Shown here: positions 1 through 60,345 of the stretch, piece after piece
Numbering within the stretch: position 1 is the stretch's first letter
Layout: each line of letters starts with the position of its first letter
NCBI RefSeq assembly: GCF_022682495.2
Contig: NC_071396.1
Span: forward strand, 23,991,735-24,055,734
Length of the DNA: 64,000 bases
Source of the DNA: Desmodus rotundus
Taxonomy: Eukaryota; Chordata; Mammalia; Chiroptera; Phyllostomidae
Direction of reading: 5' to 3'
Translations under genes and position numbers: made by a program
Notes under the pieces: generated by a model
Told to the model about the DNA's origin: nothing
The model's database searches: none
Seen by the model: the letters and a program-made list of their open reading frames with translations, nothing else

Positions 1-48035
<48,035 letters not shown>

Positions 48036-48539
48036 GTGAGAAATTCAGTACTTTTCTTTAACATTCCTTTTCAGAACAGGCTCATAAAATACTTAGTATG
48101 TTTTATCTCAAGGAACCAATCATGAACTCAATTTTTATTCTCAAGCATAGAAGAAAAAGAAACTAATATAATGGACTTTGATTCCACATTGAATTTCTGA
48201 ATTTTATTTTTGTGAGTCTCAATGATGTCTAATCCTGTTAAGTATCAAACTATTGGGAATAGTTTAGCACCTTCACTTTTGAAGAGGATTTGAGACTGGG
48301 GAAGTACAAGAAAAGGGGAGGTGGCAGGAATGTGTTTTAAGGGAAAAAGGGGAAGAGTTTGGCTGGAGGAAACAACCGCATTTCCGCATTCCTAAGTAGA
48401 GTCCGGGAAGGGTGCCATGGACTCGACTTGTCTACACCTCACCTTCCGGAATGGAGGTTTGCAATCGTGGGGGAGCATGGAAAAGTGTCTCAGGACTCTC
48501 CCTGCTTCCCTGCCTCAGTTTTCTTCTCTTCTTTTTCTC

Positions 48540-48967
48540 TGTATCAGTTAGGGCTCACCAGAAAATAGAACCAGAAATGGATGTACATGCATGTATACAT
48601 GTGTGTATGTTGGTGTGTGTGTACACTCAGGAGGTCGTAGGGAGAGAGATGTTAGGGAGTGGCTCGTGGCAGGCTGGAGATTGCGGCTGCAGTGGATGTT
48701 ATAATCTTCAGCTGAAATCATTATGGAGACAGAACTCCTTCCTACCGGAGAGGGATGGTGGAGGGGGGAACCAGTTTTTTTCTTAAGGCCCTCAACCGAT
48801 TGGGTGGGCCCATCAACATGATGGAAGGTAATCTACTTTCCTCAAAGCCTACTGATATACACGCTAATCACATGTAAAAAATACCTTCACAACAACACCT
48901 AAACTGTGTTTGACCCAGAACTGGTTACCATGCCTAGCCAAATTAACACATCAAATTAACCATCCCA
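48540..48967 (-). mobile_element. Solo LTR, ERVL/MaLR-like, antisense
   Basis: Reads TGTATCAGTTAGGGCTCACC at the left and AATTAACCATCCCA at the right. The middle has TTAAGGCCCTCAACCGATTG, GTAATCTACTTTCCTCAAAG and TGTTTGACCCAGAACTGG. This matches a common mammalian LTR family whose sense strand starts TGTGATGGTTAATTTTA. Family name uncertain; no internal genes. Confidence 0.75.
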
Positions 48968-50892
48968 CTCTCTAAACAAATATGATTACTCTCGAGGGAA
49001 TATTTAGATTAAAGAAATTCTTTTCCATTACTTATTAGGCCAGACCCTGTATAGCCGATGAACAGATATCACATAGATTGAAGTGGTTGATTTGCTATAC
49101 AAATGTGCTCAACAAATTGGTAAAAGAATTAACCTGTTTCTATAAAAAGCAAAAGCTGAGCCCAAGACCTTAAATTATAGCAAACAGTTGCAGAAAAGAA
49201 ATACTAGTTAATAACAAAATTATTAGTAAAAGAGCAACATTTTACAATGAAACAGTTACCTCTGAAATTCAACCATAAAAATAAGGATAATGGGCCATAT
49301 GACACATCCCCCGGAGACATCGGTCTCTGTGCCATCTTCACAGCCTCCCTGTACGATGGGCACAGCACAGTCAGCAGGAGCTGGGGAGGGGGGGCTGTGT
49401 GGTCCACCGCCTTTCCAGTCAGAGTCCTGCCTCTCGCGTGATAGCTCTGCGATCTTGTAGCAGTACCATAACCCCAGGATAACTTTGTAGGTCAGAACTG
49501 AGTACTTAGTAAGCGATCAATAGGTGTTCCTTGCTGTATTATGTTTACTTCAGCATCATGACCAGAAAATACAACATGTTTGGTGGTACCAGTAGAATCC
49601 AGCGTCCGATTGTGGGCTCTGGCCGTGTATTTCTTTGTTCATTTCATGTTCTTTGCCGTCTGTACTGAATGCGGTAATGGACAGTCTGCCAGGTTGTGGA
49701 GCATAGATTTTGGTGTCAGCTCTGTATTTCTGCACCTGCCCCAAACTGCTGGCATTGTTGCTCCGGAGAGTCACTGTGACTTTTAAATCTGTGTCTTTAT
49801 ATCTGTGTGCAATAAGAGAAACAATGCCCACATTGTTAGTGAGTGGAGGTAAGTTCACACTAGTTAACTTAAATGTAAAGTACATATGTAGAAACACCTA
49901 CCTCATTTAGGTTTTTCAGAATCTGCTTCCATTGTATTTACCAAAATCCTTGAGCCTGGGGGACCGACTTCCAGAATGAACTCACTTCCCAAGAAACAAC
50001 CATTTACCTGGAGAAAATTATATGTAACACTCACTTAACATTTCTAGAAGATGTTCTAAGGGCTTCCAGCAGATGGAGAATCATTCATTCAAGAAAACCT
50101 ACTAAATGGTAAGAACCGTGAGAGTCTGCGGCCTGTGAACCATGGCCCATCCTTCCCAGCAGCTTTCCTCACGGAAACAACTCTACGAGCTCCCGTGCAA
50201 GCAAGGCACCTTCCCCTGAGTTCCCAGTCTCAGGCCATCATTCCTCCCTGAGTCAGCAGGCTGCCAGCTTCGCTCATCCCTCCAACTGCAGCTTATCTAG
50301 AAGTTCTATTCCAGACCGATGATGTTGAGAGGAAGCCCTTCCTTGGGCTTCCTCACCCCAGCCCCTCTTGCAGGGTGGAACTCCTCTCCAAGTGTGGCAG
50401 ACCAAGAATACTGGGCCCCAAAGCTTCTCTCCCAGCTGACTGTTAGGGGCACATTCTGTATCAGGACGGGCAAGCCAAGAATGGGCTCTGCCCCCAAGCT
50501 GCATGCAGATCCATCAGCAAGATGGCCTAGACCTCCTTGGTTCTGGGGGCTTCTGAACAACCTTGACCAACCAACGGCTGAACAATAAGCTCTTCTGACA
50601 CAGGGGCAGCTCCTGGGAGGCTGGGCTTTAAAATAAAACCACACACGTTCCTGGCTGCCGGGAAGACTGTGTACCTACCCACAGTCTATCGGAGAGACAC
50701 AGAATAGCGACATCGCAGCACCAGCATCAGCTAAATTCACCGCTTCTCCTGGGATTTTGTGCTTGAGTAGACAAGAGCTTATTCCTGACACACGGAGCAG
50801 TTTCACTCTGCCAGGCTGGCTGGCTCCTGTCAAGCAGTAGAGGGAAAGTGAATTTGACCCAGATTCTAGAGGTCAGGTCTCCTTCCCAGCTG
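48968..50892 (+). other. FMN2: FMN2 intron, unassigned, with a GC-richer block
   Basis: 49556-49897 has a 113-codon minus-strand frame of unknown family. 50100-50850 is GC-richer than its surroundings, with a TTTAAAATAAAACC stretch at about 50627. No family assigned. Confidence 0.4.
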
Positions 50893-50910
50893 TGAGGCCT
50901 TGGCCATTTA
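50893..50910. repeat. Target-site duplication, left, of VES SINE
   Basis: TGAGGCCTTGGCCATTTA, near-identical to 51100-51117. Confidence 0.85.
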
Positions 50911-51099
50911 CCTATCTATTTTTATTGATTGATTTGAGAGAAAGATGAAGGGGGGAGAGAGAGAGAGAGACATCGATTTGTTGTTCCACTTATTGATGCA
51001 TTCACTGGTTGATTCTTATATGTTCCCTGACCGGGGATCGAACCAACAACCTCAGCATGTTGTGACGATGCTCTAACCAACTGAGGTACCCAGCCGAGG
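50911..51099 (-). mobile_element. VES-type SINE, antisense
   Basis: Minus strand: CTGGGTACCTCAGTTGGTTA, a B-box-like GGTTCGATCCCC, CGGTCAGGGAACATATAAG and a CT-rich tail. It is full length with an 17-18-bp duplication, and antisense to FMN2. Confidence 0.93.
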
Positions 51100-51117
51100 T
51101 GAGGCCTGGACCATTTA
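51100..51117. repeat. Target-site duplication, right, of VES SINE
   Basis: TGAGGCCTGGACCATTTA, pairing with 50893-50910. Confidence 0.85.
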
Positions 51118-51969
51118 TAAACCTCCCACCTCTACCCCCAGCAGTATATCACCAAACGCTCCCTCTATCTTCGTCAACTTCTACGGAACCCAAAACCCTG
51201 GGCTGTTACAGAGTTCCTCTCTGTGCTTGGATTGGCCAAAAATCCCTTGACCCACCCCCAACCCCCTCCAAACGAAAACAGACTTAAAAGGAAGCACATA
51301 CACACTCTCACGCTCTATTTGATCTCCAAACATTTGAGTTGTCTCAGCTAGGCCCTGAGGGAGAGGAGAGCCAGGAATACGCACTCAGGCACATACCTTC
51401 TCAGTCTTTCATTCTGAGTTTTATTTTGACTTTATTATAAATTATTACTATGTTCTATGTATCATATTATTAAGTCAGCTGAAATCCATTTTGGAGGGAG
51501 GACGGCATATAAGCCAGCTGATTCTACTTGGTCTGCATGCTTAAGCACCGGCAGAGGTGACCTTCCTCGGTTTCCAGCCTTTTGTCAGCCCTTTGACCTT
51601 GAGGTGGCAAATACACAGGGACATTTTAGTTGTTTGAATATTTTGGAAGCACCCTCATCAAAAAAACATTCTTGTGAGGTCGTTTTTATCTCAGTGATTC
51701 TATTGCAACTCAAGACATTTTAGTTTTTGTAAGACCCTGTTGGCAAATTAGTAACGAATGTGAGTGCTTTAATTCTTAGACCTGCTGCAAATCATTTACA
51801 AATAATGGTGAGAGCCATGGTGGGTTACAAGTGTCTTCAGGATCGGCCAGGGACTGAACAACCTTTTGGAGACCAGAAGAGGTTTCGCAAAGGTTTTGAG
51901 GCAATTCAGTGTTCTGTGTGCTCACAGGGTTACTGTGAAGGAGGCCGCCGGTGGGGCGGGCAGCGCCCT

Positions 51970-52070
51970 GCGAATCCCAGTCCGGAGTGTGGTGGGGTGA
52001 ACAGCGTGGCGTGCCTGCACCTCAGCCTCCTCGTTGGTGAATGGAATATGACCCCATCCTTCCTTCCATC
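51970..52070 (+). mobile_element. Possible MIR core
   Basis: CACCTCAGCCTCCTCGTTGG followed by TGAATGGAATATGACC resembles the sense MIR core (CCTCAGTTTCCTCATCTGTAAAATGG). Short and diverged. Confidence 0.45.
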
Positions 52071-52287
52071 TTCTAGGGCCATGGGAATGTCATACGTTGT
52101 TCTTTGCTGTCGGCAAATCTTCTTCTAGGGTGACTCGTTGAGGCCTTACTCATGGGAAGATGTTTGGGAAACTGTACCAACTCCTGTTATCAGCTTTCTT
52201 TGAAAAGGAATAATAACCGTTTGTCTTTATGATCGAGTAATTGTTTTTAGAGCTTTGGCTCTTAGTCCATTTAAAATGGGTACGTGT

Positions 52288-52425
52288 AGCCCCGGCCAGG
52301 GGTGTGCAACGCCGTCCTGTGCACTAGCAGGCTGGGGTGGGTCCCCAGTCAGGCGTGCAGGAAGCAGCCCAGCGATGTCTGTCTCTCTCTCATCCATAAA
52401 CATATCCTTGGGTGAAGGTTAAAAT
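52288..52425 (+). mobile_element. Degenerate, shortened VES SINE
   Basis: AGCCCCGGCCAGGGGTGTGC, CCAGTCAGGCGTGCAGG, TCTCTCTCATCCATAAAC and CATATCCTTGGGTGAAGG align with VES in order. The element is only about 138 bp, has lost part of the tRNA-related head including a good B box, and is probably an internally deleted copy. Confidence 0.8.
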
Positions 52426-52553
52426 GCAATTGTATCAAAAAACTAACTGGAACTTTTTTTAAAAAAGAATTCATTTCTATAGTAGAATATTGTGTTTCTC
52501 AGGTTATTTCGTGATTTCCTAACTAAAAAGCATATTCAAGAGAAACAATGGAT

Positions 52554-52576
52554 AGTGTGTGTGTGTGTGTGTGTGT
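52554..52576. repeat. (TG)n microsatellite
   Basis: About eleven GT units. Confidence 0.95.
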
Positions 52577-52579
52577 ATA

Positions 52580-55500
52580 AAATTTAAATAATGCATTTTT
52601 AACCAAATATATATTTTAATCAAGTCAGATCTTTTTCCATATTCCACTCGTTAGTATAATAGTTTTAGGTGCTAATTTTGTCTGTTTATTCACACATTTG
52701 TGCTATTAATCTGAAAAGTGGGACTTTGAGCTCGTTCCATCTAACCAAAAAGAGATAGCTTTTGGATAACTACTTTGAGCTCTTTCATTCTCCCAGAAAG
52801 GAAGGCGGCTGAGCAGATGAGTCTTGAACTGTCCCCCAAACCCAAACACACACCAGGGGAACATGTTCTCATCCGCAGACGGTCTCGCTGGGCAGGCCAG
52901 CTGGTACACCGTGTCGGAGCGCAGATTTCAGCAGGTGTGGTGACGGCCGGCTGCGCCCCCACCGTATGTGTTCATCCCAGCCTCTGCTTTTATTTTACGT
53001 TTAATGAGTGTACGTGCTTTCTTCAGTTGTGGAAAAGTGTCTTCAGACCGAACAGGATCATTTTCATTTTCCCACAGAATTGCTCCGAGTCTGCATCAGC
53101 TCCCAGGCAGAGAAGGTAGCAATGTTGGATTTGTCTAATAAATGGCCATTTCTTTATATCTACATTTAAAGAATGATGAGAATGGAAGTTAGAAAATTGA
53201 CTTCTGACACCCAGAAGTTCTTATTTATAAGTTGTGGCTACCTTCACATTTTTCTTAGAATTTCTTCTGTTTCTTCCTTTAAATTCCACAGGTAAAACCC
53301 ACATTTTATAGTGAAACTGACTTTTGAGATAGAAAAAGAACAGATTTAATTTTGATGTGCATAAAGCTGATAGAATGGCTAAATGTACATTTTGAATGAT
53401 CTACTGTAATAGTTTTCATATAAGTGTCTTTGCCAGTTAGTTAACTTTTAGGTGATGCTACAGATAAAGGAAATCAGGCTGACGAAGGTATAATAACTTG
53501 ATACATTTTCTGTGAGTAATGAAAAACAACTTTTTTGTACCACTTCGATTATTTTAAAAGAACTTTAATTTTTCTAGGAAGTTTGTGGCTTTTCCTACAG
53601 ATTAAAACATTGGTTCAGACATGTTTATGTATTTTGACCAGACATATGCGACTGACATTTTTTTTATAAAATTCTGTTTTTAAAACATCTCAGAATGGAA
53701 GTCTTTTAAAAAAAAACTTTTTTTTCAGGAGCTAAAGACAAACAAAATGATTAGATTGTAACTAATCTTTTAATCATAAGACAATAATAAATTTGTTGAA
53801 AAGAGAAGCAATCACCACAGTCATACTGGCAGAATTAATAAATGAATGTTATTTATTTTGGCATATGCTGTGATAAGTGTTTGAGTGTGTAGTTTTACAA
53901 TATACTTAATGTACCTCATAGTATCAACTTTCTTTTAACTTTTAGAAAGAAGACATTAATTCTCCCCTCTCTTCCATTTAATTAAAATAACAGCAAAAGC
54001 AATTTCAAACAACCACTAACTAGTAAAAGGCAAGAAATAGTAGTGGAAGAAAGCACATTTGTAAAAGAATTTTAAATCACACATTTAAAAACATGAACGC
54101 TGCTTCTGCGTGTGACATTGCTTGAGTGGTATTTAACCGAAGCCAAGATTGCATAACAAATGAGTTGAAATGGAAAATTTATCTTTCATGCAAAATCAAG
54201 ACAACATCAAGGAAAGAAACAAAGGGATGTTGATTTCCAATTATTTCATATAGTATGTAACTGCTCATTTGTCACGGGAGAGAAAATATTTCATCGGTCC
54301 CGAAATGATGCGCACGTACTTTATCATGTTTAGTGACTTTCAGAGTGTCAGTTTGTGAAGTGTTTATCCAAGGAATGGACTTCTGGAACATGGATAAAAT
54401 GAAAAGTGAAATGTTTAGTTCACAAGAGACATATTTTCCAGAGTCCTTCTGAGTAACAATCCGGAGATGAATGGAAAGACTACAGGTCTGTTTATCTGGC
54501 TGATGCTGGCAGACCAGGCAGGCTCCAGCCGGGCATTACAACTGAAGCGACACAGAATTGTCTTCGCAGAACCCCAAACAATGACATCACTCTCCTCGCC
54601 ATATTGATAAAGTAAAACACAGTCTAAGTTTGTTGTTGTCCAGTTTGGATTTCTCGGTTAACTACTTTGACTCCCTCCCCAGAAGAGTTAGCATTGGGAG
54701 GCCTCAGGGAGGAGGGTCAGGGGAGGGAGCTGCATTTCCCACCTTTTGCTGTCAGGCCACGTGGGGAACCTGCGGGACAGCACATACAAAGGGATCCTCT
54801 TCTGCAGCTGCATTATTTAAATTTTTATAAAATCCGTGGACTTCCCACAGTGTGGGACCCATCAATACCCTTTGCGGAGTGGCTGGCCTTTGTCAGCTCT
54901 AAAAAATCTTCTTAGATGTGGTGGCCTGAAACATTTTACACGTAGCTTCTGTGTATTCTGAATAGAAGGACGTCAGGACCTTCTGCTTCAGAGAGTTTGG
55001 TATGTTTCCTTTCAGTCTGGGTTGGTAATTGTAAAGGTAAAAAATTACATCCAAGAATTTCAGTGCTTCTGCAAAGTTTTGTTTTAAAAACGGAAACTTT
55101 TTTTCCTGTTGTGTGGTCGTTCGGTGGTCCAAGATTGTTCCTCCTCCTCTCTTGCTCCTCCCCCAAATAACATCAGCCCATGTGGCTGAGACCAAGGTCA
55201 CGTTCTTACTCTTGCTCACGGAGTCCCCTAAGGAGAAACATTGGCATATTTGCAATGAAAATGTGTTTTAAATCCTCTGGTAATACTGTGGTGTGGAAAT
55301 TTGTACCTATACTGATTTTTGAAGAAGAATATGATTGGCGTACCCTAGGTTAGTGTGAGTACATGCAAGAAAAAGGCTTTTAAAAATTGTCAAACCATAT
55401 TGTATATTATTTAACCCACTAAAATTTCCCGAAGGGATTGGGGATTATTTTTAAATATCATGAAAATATATACTTACCAAGTGATTCATTAAGTCTTTTT

Positions 55501-56892
55501 TTGTTTGTTTTCGTTGGTAGTCTTTACACTGTTTAGCAGTAAAAGCATGAGTATCTGGGAGGAAATTTATGAATTGATTGAAATTCTTTGATTTGAAGAT
55601 ATTGCAATCAAGTTAAAGAGAATGAGAATATTTGACATAGTTTTCAACATTGAGCTAAAAACTGTGTGAGAAACTAGTCCAGAAGACTCTTGCCTTTGAC
55701 CTACAGTCAAGAATTCACCAGAAGAGCATGGAATAAACAAGGCAGTAAAACATCGGAAAATAATCTGTGTAAAAAGTGACCTGGAAATAGGATATGATAA
55801 AAGCAGTACATGTATTTTCTTTTTCTTGTATCCCAGGGTGTTGTAAGGATGTATGATATTGCTTTCTTTTTCATGTCCTGAAATTTAGACTACACCCTTT
55901 TGAAGCTGATTTTGATTTCAAGCATTAATGATTGTTGAAAAAGTACGCACTGATAATACAGATACTCTGTAGTCAGTTATTTAGAGGACTTAAAATACAG
56001 GCCCGTTAAAAGTAAGAGCCAGAACATTATTGCCTCCACTATTCACTCAGACTTATAGCCAGCCTGCTGATTAACCAAAAGGAAGACGATCAAAACCCCC
56101 TGGAACCTCCAAATCTACCCTCTAAACCTGAGCTGCTCTTGCTTCTCTTAAAGCCTCCCCAATCCTGCCGCGATGTCTCAGGAGAAATAGTGCCTTGTAG
56201 GTTGACATACGTATTTTTAAAATCTGTATTAAGGACTTTTTACATTTCTACCCTTACCTATGAACATAAATTGTAGGTCTGCTTGTTTTCAAAACTCATG
56301 CAACTTATCTTTCCTTTTTCCTTTTAGTGATACGCCCTATGTTCCTGGTTAGATAAGGAGAAATTAAGATAATATTCCAAACCTCTCAACTTGATTTGAA
56401 ATATGTGATTTATCAACTCTGCTATTTAAGCGGCCAAGCCATGTTTCCAGATACAGGCTTACAGAGTCTCAGCCTCCTTTTCAAAGCAACCTCTGTATAT
56501 TGTCAGAGGCTGTTCTACGTGGCCCTACTGTCAGAAGTGCTGTCCGTACCTAGTGCCCACAGAAAGTATCAGGTCCTATTTAAATGGGTCACGAGAATTA
56601 AGTTCCTAATAACATGCACACGCACAGTTATTCGGAATTGCAGTATTTATATAAACTTCAAAAGTTATCTTTCATTGTAGTACTTTAGTAGAAATGCACA
56701 GATAAAAAGGAGGACACGTAGCAAGAGGTTAAATAGTGATAAATTATTGGCTCGCTAAATCGGCAGCTGTTAAACAGCGGTTTCGGACAGTGGCAGTTTT
56801 CATAGCCCATTATATAGTTCAAGGTCAAAATGCACTCGGAGTGTAAGGAAATCCATACCTAAGTAACCTTTATGTGAATATGGTTTTTAAAA
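52580..56892 (+). other. FMN2: FMN2 intron, repeat-poor stretch
   Basis: About 4.3 kb with no recognised transposon, unlike the rest of the intron. 53700-54600 is AT-rich with TTTAATTAAAAT and AATGACATCACTC motifs. It may hold conserved regulatory DNA, but no direct sign of function is visible. Confidence 0.45.
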
Positions 56893-57120
56893 ATATAACC
56901 AGAGACATTGAAATTAAGAACACTGTAGCAATAGCCAGAGGGGAGTGGGGAGGGGATAGTGGGGTGAGGGGTCTACAGGAGCTACTATAAAGGACCCAAG
57001 GACAAAATCGAGGGGGAGGGTTAGAGGTGGGGGAGGGAGGGAGGGAGGACTGGCTGGGGTGGGGTGGAGGGATGGGGAGAAATGCAGACAATTGTAACTG
57101 AATAAAAATAAATTAATTAA
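56893..57120 (+). mobile_element. Short L1 3' end, sense orientation
   Basis: ATAACCAGAGACATTGAAAT, ACTATAAAGGACCCAAGGAC, a G-rich tract and AATTGTAACTGAATAAAAAT are the bat L1 3' UTR. TTTAAAAAT on both sides may be a short duplication. It begins just after the equivalent of 7475 in the full-length L1, so it carries no coding sequence. Confidence 0.9.
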
Positions 57121-57444
57121 TTTAAAAATCAACAACCACAAATAAAATGTTTTTTAAATCAATAACCACAGATAACCACAAAATAATACTATTTTGACAA
57201 AAAATACAAAGCTAAGTTTAAAAGGAAACTAAATTTAAAAATCAAGAACTTGATAGCTCAAGTAGAGTGTTTAACATTTAATGTAGAATGAATTCAGTGG
57301 TTGTAACTGTAAGGTTTCTAGGACAGTGGGAAATGATAGGCTATTCTGGATCTCAGATAACTACATAAATTAGAAAACATAAGAAGGTTTATAGAAACAG
57401 AAGTATAGGTGTAGAAAGATATCGGCATTTAAAAATTATTAGTT

Positions 57445-57530
57445 CTTTTTAAAACTTTATCTTTTAATTACAATTGACATTCAGTATTAGTTTCAGGTGA
57501 GCAGCATAGCAGTTAGATCATTACATAAAA
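57445..57530 (-). mobile_element. L1 (L1MA-like) 3' UTR scrap, antisense
   Basis: ACATTCAGTATTAGTTTCAG and CAGCATAGCAGTTAGATCAT match the L1MA 3' UTR seen also at 42410 and 61905. Confidence 0.7.
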
Positions 57531-60149
57531 ACTCTTAACTCTTAATTCCATCCTTAAAAAGCCGTATTTAGGTCCCAGCTCAGAAGTAAAAAATCACCAT
57601 TGCCGTTTTCTGTTTGGAGTTTCTCACTGGGTAAAGCTAGCAGCCCAGACCGTTGCCAGTCGATGACAGGCCAGCAAGGGAAGACATTCGGAAACAATGA
57701 ACCAAGGGCTCCGAATTCGGAGGGAAAATCAGCTTCAGGGTGATGAGGTTCTGCTAGACGTAGATCTAGGTTTCAGGCTCAGGCTGTCAACCAAATAAAC
57801 TGCAAAGGGATTAGATAAATAAACATTAAAATGGGAACTTTAGAAGCGAATATTAAGACGCATTTATAGGGTTGAGAATGGGAAGCAGCTTTGCACGCAC
57901 ATAGAGACAGAATATTAACGTTTATTTCTATCTTTGCTACTTTTTTCTAAGTGATTCACTGTTTGTTGGTGTTCTACTAACAAATCCCTTAGGGCACAGA
58001 GTAGTCAAGTTAGTTTGGGAAGGTTTTTGATTTTGCTGGTATCCTCGTGTTGTTCCACACATATATTGCCTCTGTAATTCATTTGACTTTTTAGTAATTT
58101 TTATTTCTCTCAAGGTTATAACTGTAGACATAGTTGAAAAAGTCAGAACCATAAGGCTTATAACAAAAACAGCAGCCTCTTGCCCCGTCCTTTCCGACTC
58201 CTTCTTATCTGTCCCTTAGCTGTCCCCTCTGACGGTGTCTGCCATATTTGTCAACAGCGTTCTTGCATGAGATCACCCAAGGGGATTCTGTCCGCAGATG
58301 ATCAGTGGCCTAAGAATAAAACCATGGAAGATACCACATTTGCGGTGCTACTACTAGAGAAAAAGGGACGTAATGGAGAGAGAAGTCACCTCAGGGCAGT
58401 AAGAAGTAAAATAAGAGTATCGTGACAGAGGTCTAGGGAAAGCGAAGGCACAGAAAATCCCGACAATGATTATGATGCACCGCTAAAAACAAAAGCTGTT
58501 TGTTCTACTAATGGGAAAACAGTTTGCACCCTGATCAAAAATAGTTTTATGTTAGATTTGACCCAGTATAAGTAAGTGGGTGAAAAGCGATATCGCAGCG
58601 GGCTGGAGGAAATAAAGAAGCGGACACTCTGAGGGTAGGCTGCCTTTTTGGGGAAGGACAGAGAGAGAGAGTGGATGCAATATAGAGGGAAGTGAGTGGT
58701 CAATGCTTCAAATCACTTCTGATGGCTGCACCTGCAGACAGAGCTACCGTAAAAGCCACAGCTGGGGAGATAACCTTCATTTTAAGACAGACAATTACTA
58801 CGGCCACGAAGCAGAAGAAAGCTGTGATGTAATTGCTGGCGGCCGTGAGGAAGTTAGAACCATGGGAGGTGTTGAGTTGTAAGCGACGTCATGAACTTCA
58901 GAAAAGGTGCAGCTCAGTCGTGGGGAAACAGCGGTCGGGAAGGACATCGGAGGACAAGACATAGTGAGACTCCCTTTCTTTACTCCCTGAATTTGGGAGG
59001 ATAAGAGACAGGGAAATGTGAGGATTCACTGGTCAACATCATGGGTGACAGGGTGTCGTCTCGTTAAAGCCATGCTTTTATTAAGAAAAATAACAACTGA
59101 TGATATTGGAATAATGAAGTACGAGGCTATAAATATGTCTCTGCAACCCCCCAGACAGGCGGGAATTCCGAGGGCTTAAGAAAGGAGCTTGTGGAGGCAG
59201 TGGGAGCACGTATGTCCAAGGAGCAAAGAGGGAGTTGAGTTGGGAGGGGCTCGTACGTGGGAAGACAAGCGTGCCTGTGCGTGAGGAAGGGTGGTGGGGA
59301 GGGGGAGGGCCATCCCAGTAGTACAGACCTGGAGAGACTGTTGGCCGAATTGTTTAATGATGAATGAATGCTAACAGGTTGCCAGAGTTCACACATTCAT
59401 CGTGGACCGCTGCAGCTCATCGCTGCAACTTGGCCTCTTGGGTTTGTTAGGCTTAAATGGCTGGTAGTTCTGATTGGCATTATCTGGAGAAGAAGGACAT
59501 ATTTTCTTTGAGTGACAAGGACTGGGAGAACAGATAGTTGAAAAAAGAAGGTATCTTCAGGCTGAAGAACCCAACAGAGGAAGGCCATCACAGTTGCCCA
59601 GGGGCGTATACCGCTTTACGAATGGTACCTCCTTGCTGGCATTTGTTTGCATGTTCAAAAAGCGTACAAGAGAGTCTCTATAGATATGGACCAAAAATGC
59701 AATAATATTTATGTTTCAGACTGCAGTAGCGTCTTCAGAAATGTTAGGATGCTTAAGAATCTACTTAGTCTGCAAATATGGCAGCTCTTGTATTCCCCCT
59801 CAACAGCTGGCGTGAGGCCCTTCGCTCGCTCTTGTAAACCAGGTGTTCCACTCAGCGTGGCAGCGCTACACAGCGTGAAGTGTGCCAGGAATATCTTACA
59901 ACTGTCGTTGGGCTCGTGAAGCAGAGACTTATCCAAGCACTGAAAGTATATTTTTAAAATGCCAGATAATGTCCTTTTTCCAGCCTCTGATCTCTGAATC
60001 GACCTCACAGGGAAATTAGGTTTCCGTAGACGTGGTTGTGATCAGCCGCAGCTACATTCCTGCTGAAGAGAGCCCTGTAACACTGCTAATTGCTATTGTC
60101 CCCAAAACGAAGGTTTGATCTTCTATGCTTATTGTGTCTGCATCTAAGA
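57531..60149 (+). other. FMN2: FMN2 intron, largely unassigned
   Basis: 58600-59330 has purine-rich text (GGAGCTTGTGGAGGCAGTGG) that may be decayed L2. Otherwise no repeat or gene was recognised, and no formin exon. Confidence 0.4.
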
Positions 60150-60189
60150 TGAGGAGTGGGAGGGCTCTGGGGGACCATAGTCAGTTCTT

Positions 60190-60345
60190 GCAATATCCCT
60201 CTGAGAACTGGGTGGGGTGATTCGTAGTGCCCCTTATGGAGATGAAGCCAAGGAGAACATTTTATTTCTGTTAAATTACTTCCCCCACCTCAGAACGTGG
60301 GGTAGCTCAGAGCCAAGAATGGAATTTGAGCCACCTTAAGAGTTG
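60190..60345 (-). mobile_element. MIR SINE, antisense
   Basis: ATATCCCTCTGAGAACTGGG, GGAGATGAAGCCAAGGAGAA and AGAGCCAAGAATGGAATTTG fit antisense MIR. Confidence 0.7.
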
